64,000 bases of DNA from NCBI GenBank assembly GCA_018716015.1, contig DVKM01000057.1, forward strand, positions 62,001 to 126,000, given 5' to 3'. This document shows, piece by piece, positions 1 through 8,284 of the stretch. Each line of letters begins with the position of its first letter. Position 1 is the stretch's first letter. This stretch comes from Candidatus Enterenecus stercoripullorum. Lineage in GTDB: Bacteria > Bacillota > Clostridia > Oscillospirales > Oscillospiraceae. The notes below the pieces were generated by a model, which searched no databases, was not told the DNA's origin, and saw only the letters and a program-made list of their open reading frames with translations. Both the position numbers and the translations under genes were made by a program.

Positions 1-505
1 TGCGAAAGGCTGCCGGGACAAGGCGATGCTGGAGGTGCTTTACGCTACTGGGATCCGCGTGTCTGAACTAATTGCGCTAAACATCCAGGACGTCAATCTG
101 CCGGTAAGCTTTCTTCGCTGTGCGGGCAAGCGCAAAGAGCGTATTGTTCCACTTTACCGGGGCGCTGTCAAGGCGTTGGAGGCCTATATCAAGGAAGTGC
201 GGCCACAGCTTCTGGAGGATCCTCAGGAGACCGCGCTGTTCGTCAATATGAACGGTGAACGGATGAGCCGCCAGGGTTTCTGGAAAATCGTCAAGCATTA
301 TCAGGAGAAAGCTGGGATCAGCAAAGATATCACGCCCCACACCCTCCGGCACTCCTTTGCCGCGCATTTGCTGGAGAACGGCGCGGATCTGAAATCCATT
401 CAGGAAATGTTAGGTCATGCGGATATCTCTTCCACGCAGATCTATACCCAAATCGTCAGTCAAAAGCTGAAGGATGTGTACATCAAGGCCCACCCCAGGG
501 CCTGA
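1..505 (+). CDS. Tyrosine recombinase of the XerC/XerD type, 3' part only
   Basis: The reading frame is open from base 2, so the start lies outside the window; the ATG at 26 is internal. What is left is the catalytic domain of a tyrosine recombinase: the first Arg in the ATGIRVSEL motif, the beta-hairpin Lys (CAGKRKERI), [12 protein letters not shown] with the His-x-x-Arg pair, [13 protein letters not shown] with the last His and the Tyr nucleophile. The end (AHPRA) is typical of XerD-like proteins, which resolve chromosome dimers with FtsK. Whether this is XerC, XerD or an accessory integrase cannot be decided without the N-terminal domain. A strong terminator follows, so it is transcriptionally separate from ruvC. 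Confidence 0.85.
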   Translation, partial: AKGCRDKAMLEVLYATGIRVSELIALNIQDVNLPVSFLRCAGKRKERIVPLYRGAVKALEAYIKEVRPQLLEDPQETALFVNMNGERMSRQGFWKIVKHYQEKAGISKDITPHTLRHSFAAHLLENGADLKSIQEMLGHADISSTQIYTQIVSQKLKDVYIKAHPRA

Positions 506-515
506 GCAGGATGCC

Positions 516-554
516 ACGGCAAGTCTGCCTTCCATGGTCAGGCTTGCCGTTTTT
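516..554 (+). terminator. Rho-independent terminator after the recombinase
   Basis: A 12-bp stem (516-527 with 539-550, one G-T pair) and an 11-nt loop are followed directly by a run of five T. It separates the recombinase from the ruvC promoter. Confidence 0.85.
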
Positions 555-556
555 CC

Positions 557-585
557 TTGCCATGGCAAGGGCGGTATGGTAAAAT
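557..585 (+). promoter_or_regulatory. SigA-type promoter of ruvCAB
   Basis: A -35 box TTGCCA at 557-562, a 17-nt spacer and a -10 box TAAAAT at 580-585 (5 of 6 matches each) lie 25 nt before the ruvC start. The -35 lies inside a 14-bp perfect palindrome (556-569), which may or may not matter. Confidence 0.65.
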
Positions 586-610
586 GTTTAAATAGGCAGG
601 AGGGAATAGC

Positions 611-1117
611 ATGCTGATTTTAGGAATCGATCCGGGCTACGCCATCGTCGGTTTCGGGGTAGTGGAAAGTTCCGGAGGAAAGCAGCGTCTGGTCAGCTGC
701 GGCGCGATCAACACGCCTGCCGGCATGGCCCTTCCTGCCCGGCTGCTTCAGATTGCGTGGGATATGGAAGCGCTGATCGGACGGTTTCACCCCCAGGCCA
801 TGGCTATCGAGGAGCTGTTTTTCAATCATAACGTGACCACGGGAATCGGGGTCGCCCAGGCCAGGGGAGTCATCCTGATGACGGCTGAGAAGCTGGCAGT
901 TCCGATCTATGAGTACAACCCGTCTCAGGTCAAGCAGGCTGTGGTAGGCTATGGGAAGGCAGAGAAGCGGCAGGTCATGGAAATGACCAAACGGCTGTTG
1001 GGCCTATCTTCCGTCCCAAAGCCAGATGACGCTGCGGACGCGGTGGCCATCGCCCTGTGTCATGCCCGTTCCGCTACCTCTTTATTAAAAGTATATCACC
1101 GATCATCCGAACATTAA
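611..1117 (+). CDS. ruvC: Holliday junction resolvase RuvC
   Basis: RuvC is the endonuclease that cuts Holliday junctions held by RuvAB during recombinational repair. The protein is 168 aa, normal for the family. The acidic catalytic residues are visible: D7 in the IDPG motif, E67 in IEELFF, and D140/D143 in DDAADAVAIA. The ATG at 611 has a good AGGAGG ribosome site. It opens the ruvC-ruvA-ruvB cluster, 19 nt before ruvA. Confidence 0.97.
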   Translation: MLILGIDPGYAIVGFGVVESSGGKQRLVSCGAINTPAGMALPARLLQIAWDMEALIGRFHPQAMAIEELFFNHNVTTGIGVAQARGVILMTAEKLAVPIYEYNPSQVKQAVVGYGKAEKRQVMEMTKRLLGLSSVPKPDDAADAVAIALCHARSATSLLKVYHRSSEH

Positions 1118-1136
1118 CGCCAAAGGAAGCTGATCC

Positions 1137-1742
1137 ATGTTTTACTATGTCCAAGGCACTGTTGCCTACATCGGGCCCTACCTGGCTGTGATGGACTGCG
1201 GCGGGGTGGGCTATGCCTGCCGTACCACCAATCACACCATCGCCGCTCTGACCCGTGGGAAGACGGCCAGGCTGTATACATACCTCCATGTCAGGGAGGA
1301 AGTATTTGAACTTTACGGCTTTGTCTCAGAAAACGAGCGGAGCTGTTTTGAAATGCTGATCGGGATTTCCGGTGTTGGGCCCAAAGCGGCCTTGGCCATT
1401 CTTTCCTCCAACACGCCGGAGGGATTGGCTTTGGCCATTGTGTCCGGCAACGAAAAGGCATTGACCTCCGCCCCGGGGGTCGGGAAAAAGATCGCCCAGC
1501 GGATCATTCTGGAGCTGAAGGACAAACTGGCCAAGGGCCAGCTGCCTGCCGGCAGCGGAGAGAGCTTTGCAGGGGGCGTTACGGTCATCCCGGAAAATAA
1601 GGCCAGCGAGGCCGCCGCCGCTCTGGCGGTGCTGGGATATACCCAGGGGGAGATCAGCGCAGCCCTCAAAGGCATCGACGTGGACGCCCTGTCGCTGGAG
1701 GATGTGATCAAGCAGGCCCTTAAAAAGATGGTGAAGGGGTGA
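1137..1742 (+). CDS. ruvA: Holliday junction branch migration protein RuvA
   Basis: RuvA binds the four-way junction as a tetramer and loads the RuvB motor. The protein is 201 aa with the N-terminal OB fold (MFYYVQGTVAYIG), helix-hairpin-helix segments in the middle (ISGVGPKAALAIL and APGVGKKIAQRII) and the C-terminal domain III that touches RuvB (EAAAALAVLGY...). It follows ruvC closely; ruvB comes only after a 295-nt spacer. Confidence 0.96.
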   Translation: MFYYVQGTVAYIGPYLAVMDCGGVGYACRTTNHTIAALTRGKTARLYTYLHVREEVFELYGFVSENERSCFEMLIGISGVGPKAALAILSSNTPEGLALAIVSGNEKALTSAPGVGKKIAQRIILELKDKLAKGQLPAGSGESFAGGVTVIPENKASEAAAALAVLGYTQGEISAALKGIDVDALSLEDVIKQALKKMVKG

Positions 1743-1841
1743 GCGGGATGTGCCTTCAGGGGCGACTCACCTTTTGGAATATCTTCTGATTCTGGATTGC
1801 GGTCACAATGTCGGTATCGTTTCTCAACGCCACGGTGATCC

Positions 1842-2021
1842 ATGATCCCCTGGCTGCTCAGCAGCCTGGTGCGCAGCGGGGTAGGGATCACCCTCCTGCT
1901 CTCTCCCAGATACCCGCCCAGCTTTACTATGCGCTGGGGTGAGAAAAAGAGCAGGGCGATCATCCGGCTTGTGGCGGCCCTTGAAACTGTCTTCTCCTTT
2001 TGCGTTCGCATCTACACCTAA
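1842..2021 (+). CDS. Possible 59-aa protein between ruvA and ruvB, not recognised
   Basis: An ATG-started frame of 59 codons fills most of the ruvA-ruvB spacer and ends 16 nt before the ruvB start. It has a short hydrophobic N-terminal stretch (WLLSSLVRSGVGITLLL), a basic middle (EKKSRAIIRL) and no known motif. The ribosome site before it is weak (GGTGA). It could equally be chance. I see nothing else in the 1743-2037 spacer. Confidence 0.2.
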   Translation: MIPWLLSSLVRSGVGITLLLSPRYPPSFTMRWGEKKSRAIIRLVAALETVFSFCVRIYT

Positions 2022-2037
2022 ATGAGGAAGTGAGCAC

Positions 2038-3093
2038 TTGAGCATTGATTTTTCCGACACCGGCTTTGAAATGGAGGAACCCCTGGTCACCACATCGTTG
2101 ACCCATGCGGACGAGGGGGAGTACTCTCTTCGGCCGAAAATACTATCTGAATATATCGGTCAGGAAAAGGCCAAAGGAAACCTGGAGATTTTCATCCAGG
2201 CGGCTAAGATGCGCAAGGAGCCCCTGGACCATGTGCTGCTTCACGGCCCACCTGGCTTGGGCAAGACAACCCTGTCCGGCATCATCGCCAATGAGATGGG
2301 GGTCAATATTCGTATCACCTCCGGTCCGGCCATCGAGAAGCCGGGAGATCTGGCCGCGCTGCTGACCAATCTTCAGGAGAATGACATCCTATTTGTGGAC
2401 GAGATCCACCGGCTCAACCGCTCTGTTGAGGAGATCCTCTATCCCGCTATGGAGGACTATGCCATTGATATCATCATTGGCAAAGGCCCTTCGGCCAACT
2501 CGATCCGGCTGGATCTGCCCAAATTTACCCTGATCGGCGCCACCACCCGGGCAGGGCAGCTGTCCGCGCCCTTGCGGGACCGGTTTGGCGTCACGTTACG
2601 GCTGGAGCTGTACACCCCCCAGGAGCTGGCCAAGATCGTCACCCGGTCCGCCGGCATTCTGGATGTTCCCATTGAGGAAGCCGGTGCTCTTGAGATTGCC
2701 CGGCGCAGCCGGGGCACCCCCCGCATCGCCAACCGGCTTTTACGGCGGGTGCGTGATTTTGCCCAGGTGACCGCCGGTGGCGTGATCACCCGGGACGTGG
2801 CAGACCGGGCATTGCAGGCCCTGGAAATTGATCCGCTGGGGCTGGACAATATTGACCGGCGTATGTTGCTCAGCATCATCGAAAATTACGGCGGAGGCCC
2901 CGTGGGGCTGGAGACCCTGGCCGCCACCATCAACGAGGAAACCGTCACTCTGGAGGACGTCTACGAACCCTACCTGATGCAGCTGGGTTTTCTGACCCGC
3001 ACACCCCGGGGGCGGTGCGTGACTCCAAAGGCCTATCAGCATCTGGGGATCCGGATGCCAGACGGGCAGGGAATGGAGCAGCTCACCTTTTAA
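2038..3093 (+). CDS. ruvB: Holliday junction DNA helicase RuvB
   Basis: RuvB is the AAA+ motor that drives branch migration with RuvA. The protein is 351 aa. Walker A GPPGLGKT is at residues 70-77, Walker B ILFVDE ends at about residue 121, sensor 1 is in GATTRAG, and the C-terminal winged-helix DNA-binding part is intact. The start is TTG at 2038, 8 nt after an AGGAAG ribosome site; the family sequence begins only a few residues later, so this start fits. Confidence 0.96.
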   Translation: MSIDFSDTGFEMEEPLVTTSLTHADEGEYSLRPKILSEYIGQEKAKGNLEIFIQAAKMRKEPLDHVLLHGPPGLGKTTLSGIIANEMGVNIRITSGPAIEKPGDLAALLTNLQENDILFVDEIHRLNRSVEEILYPAMEDYAIDIIIGKGPSANSIRLDLPKFTLIGATTRAGQLSAPLRDRFGVTLRLELYTPQELAKIVTRSAGILDVPIEEAGALEIARRSRGTPRIANRLLRRVRDFAQVTAGGVITRDVADRALQALEIDPLGLDNIDRRMLLSIIENYGGGPVGLETLAATINEETVTLEDVYEPYLMQLGFLTRTPRGRCVTPKAYQHLGIRMPDGQGMEQLTF

Positions 3094-3185
3094 CGTGCCG
3101 CCGGAAGACCATTATTGATGGGGAATTTTTCATCCTTCCTTCCGGGCAGGGGAAGGGGTAAATTGATCGCGAGGTGCATATAACT

Positions 3186-4550
3186 ATGGGAAAATTGTTT
3201 GGGACAGACGGCATCCGCGGCGTGGTCAACGCCGGTCTGGATGCGGATTTGGCCTATAAGGTGGGACTTGCCACTGCGGTTGTATTGGCGAAAGGGAAAC
3301 AGGCGGGGGAGAAGCCTCTAGTCACCATTGGCAAAGACACCCGGATCTCCGGCGATCTGTTGAAGGGATCGCTGATCTCAGGGCTTTGCACGGCCGGAGC
3401 CGATGTGTTGGACCTGGGTACCATTCCTACCCCCGGTGTCGCCTGGGTCACAGTGGACCGGAAGGCGGACGCCGGCATTGTGATTTCCGCGTCCCACAAC
3501 CCCTTTGAACACAACGGCATCAAGATTTTTAACGGCCAGGGCTTCAAGCTGTCTGATGAGTTGGAGGAAAAGATCGAGGATATCGTCCTGTTCAGCTATA
3601 ATAATATTCCCCGCAAAACCCATGGTGAAATCGGACGGGTCAGCTATGTGGCTCCGTCCGCGTCAGAGGACTACATTGACCATTTGGCCGGCACCATCTC
3701 CTCCAACCTGGCCGGCATGCGCATTCTGGTGGACTGCGCCAACGGGGCCGCCTCCGCCACAGCCGCGCGGTTATTTGACCGATTTGCGGATCTGAGTACC
3801 GATGTGATCAATGCCGATCCCAACGGGGTCAACATCAACGACAGGTGCGGTTCCACCCATATCGACGCGCTGTCCGCCATGGTAAAGGCCGGCGGTTATG
3901 ATATCGGTATCGCCTTTGACGGGGACGCGGACCGCTGTCTCGCCGTGGATGAGCTGGGCAATCTGATCGACGGAGACCAGATCATGGCTGCCTGCGGAGT
4001 AGATCTCCGCGAGCGGGGCAAACTTTCTGGGAATACCGTGGTCGCAACAGTCATGAGCAACATCGGCCTGCATACCTTCATGCGAGAGCATCACCTGAAT
4101 CTGGAATGTACCAATGTGGGAGATCGCAACGTCCTGGAATGTATGTTGGAGAAGGGGTATGTGATTGGGGGGGAGCAGTCTGGACACATGATCTTTCTGG
4201 ATCACGCCACCACTGGAGACGGCGAGCTGACCGCGCTTCAGATCTTGGACCTGCTGTTTCGCAGCGGAAAAACGGCCTCCGACCTATTTGGCCGCTGCAA
4301 ACGCTATCCTCAGGTGCTGATCAATGTCCCCGTGGCCGACGCGGACGCCAAACAGCGGATCATGTCCGCAGACTGGCTCACACAGGCCATCCAGGAACAG
4401 GAGGGGTATCTGAATGGGGATGGCCGTATCCTGGTTCGTCCATCCGGAACGGAGGCTTTGATCCGTGTCATGGTGGAAGCCAAGAAAGACCAGGCTGCGT
4501 TGAAGATTGCACAGGAATTGGCAAATCTAATAAAATCAGAAAATCACTGA
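3186..4550 (+). CDS. glmM: Phosphoglucosamine mutase GlmM
   Basis: GlmM converts glucosamine-6-phosphate to glucosamine-1-phosphate for UDP-GlcNAc and peptidoglycan. From the ATG at 3186 it is 454 aa; a GTG 12 nt upstream is also open, but the GAGGTG at 3171 fits as the ribosome site of the ATG. Visible are the N-terminal GTDGIRG, the phosphoserine loop ISASHNP (active Ser at about 103), the metal-binding DGDADRC near residue 240 and the sugar-binding GGEQSGH. In many Firmicutes glmM sits with cdaA-cdaR; here those genes are 38 kb away and glmM follows ruvB. Confidence 0.96.
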   Translation: MGKLFGTDGIRGVVNAGLDADLAYKVGLATAVVLAKGKQAGEKPLVTIGKDTRISGDLLKGSLISGLCTAGADVLDLGTIPTPGVAWVTVDRKADAGIVISASHNPFEHNGIKIFNGQGFKLSDELEEKIEDIVLFSYNNIPRKTHGEIGRVSYVAPSASEDYIDHLAGTISSNLAGMRILVDCANGAASATAARLFDRFADLSTDVINADPNGVNINDRCGSTHIDALSAMVKAGGYDIGIAFDGDADRCLAVDELGNLIDGDQIMAACGVDLRERGKLSGNTVVATVMSNIGLHTFMREHHLNLECTNVGDRNVLECMLEKGYVIGGEQSGHMIFLDHATTGDGELTALQILDLLFRSGKTASDLFGRCKRYPQVLINVPVADADAKQRIMSADWLTQAIQEQEGYLNGDGRILVRPSGTEALIRVMVEAKKDQAALKIAQELANLIKSENH

Positions 4551-4581
4551 GAACACCTCCAGAAAAATTGCATAAAAATTA

Positions 4582-4610
4582 TTGACAAATAGCTGGATCT
4601 GTGATAAAAA
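4582..4610 (+). promoter_or_regulatory. Candidate promoter of the sigH-type gene
   Basis: A perfect -35 TTGACA (4582-4587), a 17-nt spacer and TAAAAA at 4605-4610. The TTG of the -35 is in frame with the sigma gene and could be taken for its start codon. The predicted transcript would begin near 4617, close to the AAGG ribosome site, which makes the leader very short. Confidence 0.45.
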
Positions 4611-4626
4611 TATACAAGGTTGTTGT

Positions 4627-5217
4627 ATGGATTTTACAAAAGAGCGAACAAGTGAATTGAGCGACGAGATACTCTGTGCAAAGGCCTGTTCAGGGGATCG
4701 GCTCTCAGAGGAGCGCTTGGTGCTTCGGTACCAGCAGTTGACCCGCGCCTGTGCCCGCCCTTACTTTTTGGCGGGAGGCGATAGTGAGGATCTGATTCAG
4801 GAGGCCATGTTTGGGCTTTTGAAAGCCATCCGTGAGTTTGATCCCAAACGAAGCGTATCATTCCGAACCTTTGCTGAGGTCTGCATCCGGAACCGAATCC
4901 GTTCTGCCGTGACCTCTGCGGCACGGGGCAAGCACACCCCACTGAATCACAGCGTCCCGTTTGAGCTGTCTATGTTGGAAAGTGAAAACAGCCCGGAAGA
5001 GCTGGTGATCACGCGGGAAGAGGGGGAGGAGAGGCTGGATCAGATCAACCGCCGGCTTTCTCCTTTGGAACAGCGTATACTGGCCCTTTATCTCCAGGGA
5101 CTTTCCTATCGGGATATCGGCCGTCAGGTAGAGCGGCCCACAAAAGCGGTGGATAACGCGGTGCAGCGCATTCGCCGCAAGGTGGCCAAAGTTTACGGCG
5201 TATTCAGCGAAAGCTGA
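4627..5217 (+). CDS. sigH: RNA polymerase sigma factor, SigH (sigma-30) type
   Basis: SigH directs early stationary-phase and sporulation transcription. The protein is 196 aa from the ATG at 4627, which has AAGG seven nt upstream; longer starts run into the -35 box. Region 2 reads DSEDLIQEAMFGLLKAI and continues with FRTFAEVCIRNRI, and region 4 has the helix-turn-helix LSYRDIGRQVERPTKAVDNA. The segment after region 2 (RGKHTPLN) matches the SigH pattern RQKHIPLN known from Bacillus subtilis. It is followed 68 nt later by a small zinc-ribbon gene. The family assignment is firm; its regulon here is inferred. Confidence 0.88.
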   Translation: MDFTKERTSELSDEILCAKACSGDRLSEERLVLRYQQLTRACARPYFLAGGDSEDLIQEAMFGLLKAIREFDPKRSVSFRTFAEVCIRNRIRSAVTSAARGKHTPLNHSVPFELSMLESENSPEELVITREEGEERLDQINRRLSPLEQRILALYLQGLSYRDIGRQVERPTKAVDNAVQRIRRKVAKVYGVFSES

Positions 5218-5285
5218 CGCAAATATTATTACGGTCCCAGCAAAGTGATTTTTCCGGTTCTGGGCATCAAAGAGAGGGTATTTCC

Positions 5286-5564
5286 ATGTACGAAGACAAG
5301 ACTTTAGTATGCAAAGAGTGTGGACAGGAGTTTGTGTTCACTGCTGGTGAGCAGGAGTTCTATGCGGAACGCGGCTTCCAGAATGAGCCCCAGCGCTGCA
5401 AGGCTTGCCGCGACGCCCGCAAGGCTGCTGCCCGCGGACCCCGGGAGTACTTTACTGCCGTATGCGCCTCTTGCGGAGGTGAGGCCCGGGTCCCCTTTGA
5501 GCCCAAGTCCGATCGCCCTGTCTACTGCAGCGAGTGCTTCGCCAAAATGCGCGGCGAGGCTTGA
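5286..5564 (+). CDS. Small double zinc-ribbon protein
   Basis: A 92-aa protein with two CxxC-CxxC zinc ribbons: CKEC with CKAC in the first half, and CASC with CSEC in the second. This arrangement is known from a widespread family of short bacterial zinc-ribbon proteins of unknown role. There is a good ribosome site (GAGAGGG) before the ATG. It lies downstream of sigH without a terminator between them and is closed by a strong terminator, so it may be co-transcribed with the sigma factor. Confidence 0.8.
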   Translation: MYEDKTLVCKECGQEFVFTAGEQEFYAERGFQNEPQRCKACRDARKAAARGPREYFTAVCASCGGEARVPFEPKSDRPVYCSECFAKMRGEA

Positions 5565-5591
5565 GCGGTCAAAGCAGAAGCGCATACCCAG

Positions 5592-5627
5592 AAACCGGTA
5601 CGGCCTAATCGGCTGTACCGGTTTTTT
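5592..5627 (+). terminator. Rho-independent terminator
   Basis: A 13-bp stem with one G-T pair (5593-5605 with 5611-5623), a 5-nt loop and six T. It ends the sigH/zinc-ribbon transcript. Confidence 0.85.
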
Positions 5628-5659
5628 ATGAATACAAAGATAGATTTTAGCGCTTTCCC

Positions 5660-5688
5660 TTGTTCTAAGGGAAAAAGCATGATATAAT
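5660..5688 (+). promoter_or_regulatory. SigA-type promoter of purB with an overlapping inverted repeat
   Basis: TTGTTC at 5660-5665, a 17-nt spacer and a perfect TATAAT at 5683-5688. An 8-5-8 perfect inverted repeat (5654-5661 with 5667-5674) covers the -35 region and could be an operator for a repressor; which one is unknown. Confidence 0.7.
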
Positions 5689-5750
5689 AATTGACAAATT
5701 GCCCTATGAAAAAGCCGCTGAATTTCAGCGCAGGGAGGTTGCGTTTCAAG

Positions 5751-7187
5751 GTGAACAAATCGATTTATGAAAGTCCGCTTTCTTCTCGCTATGCCAGCGA
5801 TGAGATGCAGTATATCTTCTCGCCGGATAAAAAGTTTTCCACCTGGCGCCGGCTTTGGATCGCCTTGGCCCGGGCGGAAATGGAGCTTGGCTTGCCCGTC
5901 ACCCAGGAGCAGATCGACGAAATGGAGGCCCATATCACCGATATCGACTATGACCTAGCAGCGCAAAAGGAGAAGGAATTGCGCCATGACGTCATGGCCC
6001 ATATTCACGCTTTTGGCGCGCAGTGCCCCAAGGCGATGCCCATCATCCATCTCGGGGCCACTAGCTGCTACGTGGGTGACAATACCGATGTCATCATTAT
6101 GCGGGAAGGTCTGTGCCTGATCCGGGATAAACTTGTGAAGGCATTACACAATCTGTCTCAATTTGCCCAGCGCTATCAGGCTCTTCCCACGTTGGGTTTT
6201 ACCCATTTTCAGGCGGCCCAGCTCGTTACCGTAGGGAAGCGGGCTACACTCTGGATGTATGATCTGCTGATGGATCTGGAAGAGGTGGAGCACCGCATTG
6301 CAAAACTGAAACTCCTAGGATGCAAGGGCACCACCGGCACCCAGGCGTCTTTCTTGGAGCTGTTTGAAGGGGATCATGAAAAATGTAAGGAGCTGGACCG
6401 CAAGATCGCTAAGGAAATGGGCTTTGACGCATCTGTTCCGGTCTCAGGCCAAACCTACTCCAGAAAAGTGGATGCCGATGTGCTATACGCACTTTCCGGG
6501 ATCGCCCAGTCCGCCAGTAAGTTTGCTACCGACGTGCGCCTACTGTGCCACCTGAAGGAGGTGGAGGAACCCTTTGAAAGCAAGCAGATCGGTTCCTCCG
6601 CCATGCCCTATAAGCGCAACCCCATGCGCTGCGAGCGGATCTGCGCACTGGCCCGCTATGTGATGGCTGATGTAGCTAACCCCACTTTCACTGCGGCTAC
6701 CCAGTGGTTTGAGCGCACCCTAGACGATTCCGCCAACAAGCGTATTTCCGTGCCGGAGGCGTTCCTCGCGGTGGACGCGATTCTCAACATCTATATCAAT
6801 GTCTCCGGCGGTCTTGTGGTCCATGAAAAAGTCATTGAAAAACACATTATGGAGGAATTGCCCTTCATGGCCAGCGAAAACATCATGATGGACGTGGTCA
6901 AACGGGGCGGCAACCGTCAGGAGCTACATGAACGCATCCGTGTCCACGCTCTGGAAGCCGGACACAATGTGAAGGATCTAGGGCTGTCCAACAATTTGCT
7001 GGATCTCATTGCAGACGACCCCATGTTTGGGATGACCCGGGAGGAACTGACCGACCATATGGAGCCATCTCGTTATATTGGCCGCTGTCCGGAGCAGGTT
7101 ACCGATTTCCTGAATGAATTTATCCGCCCGGTTCTGGCCGCCCACAAGGATGCACTCACGGAAAAAGATACAGAGCTCAAGGTCTAA
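5751..7187 (+). CDS. purB: Adenylosuccinate lyase
   Basis: PurB carries out two fumarate-releasing steps of purine synthesis (SAICAR to AICAR, and adenylosuccinate to AMP). The protein is 478 aa from GTG 5751, preceded by GGGAGG; longer frames upstream would run through the ribosome site. The fumarase/aspartase superfamily signature is seen as GSSAMPYKRNPMRCE near residue 280, with GCKGTTGTQASFLELF and the catalytic-His region THFQAAQL further up. pfkA follows after 43 nt in the same direction and is probably co-transcribed. Confidence 0.95.
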   Translation: MNKSIYESPLSSRYASDEMQYIFSPDKKFSTWRRLWIALARAEMELGLPVTQEQIDEMEAHITDIDYDLAAQKEKELRHDVMAHIHAFGAQCPKAMPIIHLGATSCYVGDNTDVIIMREGLCLIRDKLVKALHNLSQFAQRYQALPTLGFTHFQAAQLVTVGKRATLWMYDLLMDLEEVEHRIAKLKLLGCKGTTGTQASFLELFEGDHEKCKELDRKIAKEMGFDASVPVSGQTYSRKVDADVLYALSGIAQSASKFATDVRLLCHLKEVEEPFESKQIGSSAMPYKRNPMRCERICALARYVMADVANPTFTAATQWFERTLDDSANKRISVPEAFLAVDAILNIYINVSGGLVVHEKVIEKHIMEELPFMASENIMMDVVKRGGNRQELHERIRVHALEAGHNVKDLGLSNNLLDLIADDPMFGMTREELTDHMEPSRYIGRCPEQVTDFLNEFIRPVLAAHKDALTEKDTELKV

Positions 7188-7230
7188 GGGATCAAAACTG
7201 GAACATGAAATCAGAGGGAGGATAAAAGTT

Positions 7231-8217
7231 ATGGCATCTTCCGTTTCTCGAATTGGGGTCTTTACCAGTGGTGGAGACGCTCCAGGAATGAACGCCGCCA
7301 TTCGGGCTGTAGTGCGTACCTCTTTGCATCTTGGGATTGAATGCATTGGAATTCGCAGAGGATATCACGGGTTGATCAATAGCGACTTTGTAAAACTCGG
7401 ATTTGAAAGTGTCAGCGACATATCCCGGCGTGGCGGAACGATGCTGTATTCTGCCCGCAGCAAGGAATTTATGGAGGAGGCTGGATTGAACAAAGCTCTT
7501 GCCACCTGTAAGCTTTTGGGACTGGATGCTCTTGTGGGAATCGGCGGTGATGGCACGTTTAAGGGGCTGTTGTCACTGGCAAAGGTGGGAATTTCTGTTG
7601 TCGGCATCCCTGGTACCATTGATAACGACATTGCCTGCTCTACTTATACCATCGGCTATGACACCGCCTGTAATACGGCGTTGGAGAGCATTGATCGTCT
7701 GCGGGACACTATGAAGTCCCACGAGCGTTGTTCCGTGGTCGAAGTCATGGGTCACCGCGCCGGACACCTGGCAGTTGCCGTGGGTATTGCCTGCGGCGCC
7801 ACAGTGGTACTTGTCCCGGAGCATGAGACGGATTTTGAATCCGAGGTGGCAGAGCCCATCCGCCGGGCCAGGATTGCGGGCCGCACGCATTTCATGATTA
7901 TCGTCGCGGAGGGTGTGCCAGACGGTGCCTATGGCGTGGCGCAGAAAATCCGGGACGAACTGGCCCTGGATACCCGTGTGACGGTTCTGGGTCATGTACA
8001 GCGGGGTGGTTCTCCCACTTCACGGGACCGCATGATGGCCACGTATATGGGCTACGAAGCTGTGCGGTTGCTGGCGGAAGGAAAGACCTGCCGTGTTGTC
8101 GCTGCTAAAGGGGATGACATTGTGGACTATGACATCACCCAGGCGCTTTCCATGACCAAGGGCCTTGATCAGCGCGGACTAGAAGTGATGCGCGCTTTGA
8201 CCGGGGTCCGGAAATAG
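7231..8217 (+). CDS. pfkA: ATP-dependent 6-phosphofructokinase
   Basis: PfkA phosphorylates fructose-6-phosphate at the committed step of glycolysis. The protein is 328 aa from the ATG at 7231, which has a strong GAGGGAGG site; a longer frame enters from purB. SGGDAPG is at residues 13-19 and GGDGT at 105-109. The Gly after GGD and the PGTIDND motif (Gly rather than Lys) are the residues known to mark the ATP-using enzyme. A second phosphofructokinase with the PPi-type residues lies convergently right behind it. Confidence 0.94.
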   Translation: MASSVSRIGVFTSGGDAPGMNAAIRAVVRTSLHLGIECIGIRRGYHGLINSDFVKLGFESVSDISRRGGTMLYSARSKEFMEEAGLNKALATCKLLGLDALVGIGGDGTFKGLLSLAKVGISVVGIPGTIDNDIACSTYTIGYDTACNTALESIDRLRDTMKSHERCSVVEVMGHRAGHLAVAVGIACGATVVLVPEHETDFESEVAEPIRRARIAGRTHFMIIVAEGVPDGAYGVAQKIRDELALDTRVTVLGHVQRGGSPTSRDRMMATYMGYEAVRLLAEGKTCRVVAAKGDDIVDYDITQALSMTKGLDQRGLEVMRALTGVRK

Positions 8218-8231
8218 CTTTTGAAAGAAAA

Positions 8232-8267
8232 ATGATGGCCTGGGGCTTGCCGCCTCCAGGCCATCAT
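8232..8267 (-). terminator. Terminator of the pfp gene, between convergent genes
   Basis: A perfect 12-bp stem (8232-8243 with 8256-8267). On the minus strand it is followed by a T-rich run (complement of 8223-8231), so it mainly serves pfp; it may also slow pfkA read-through. Confidence 0.8.
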
Positions 8268-8284
8268 TCATGTTCATGTATACT

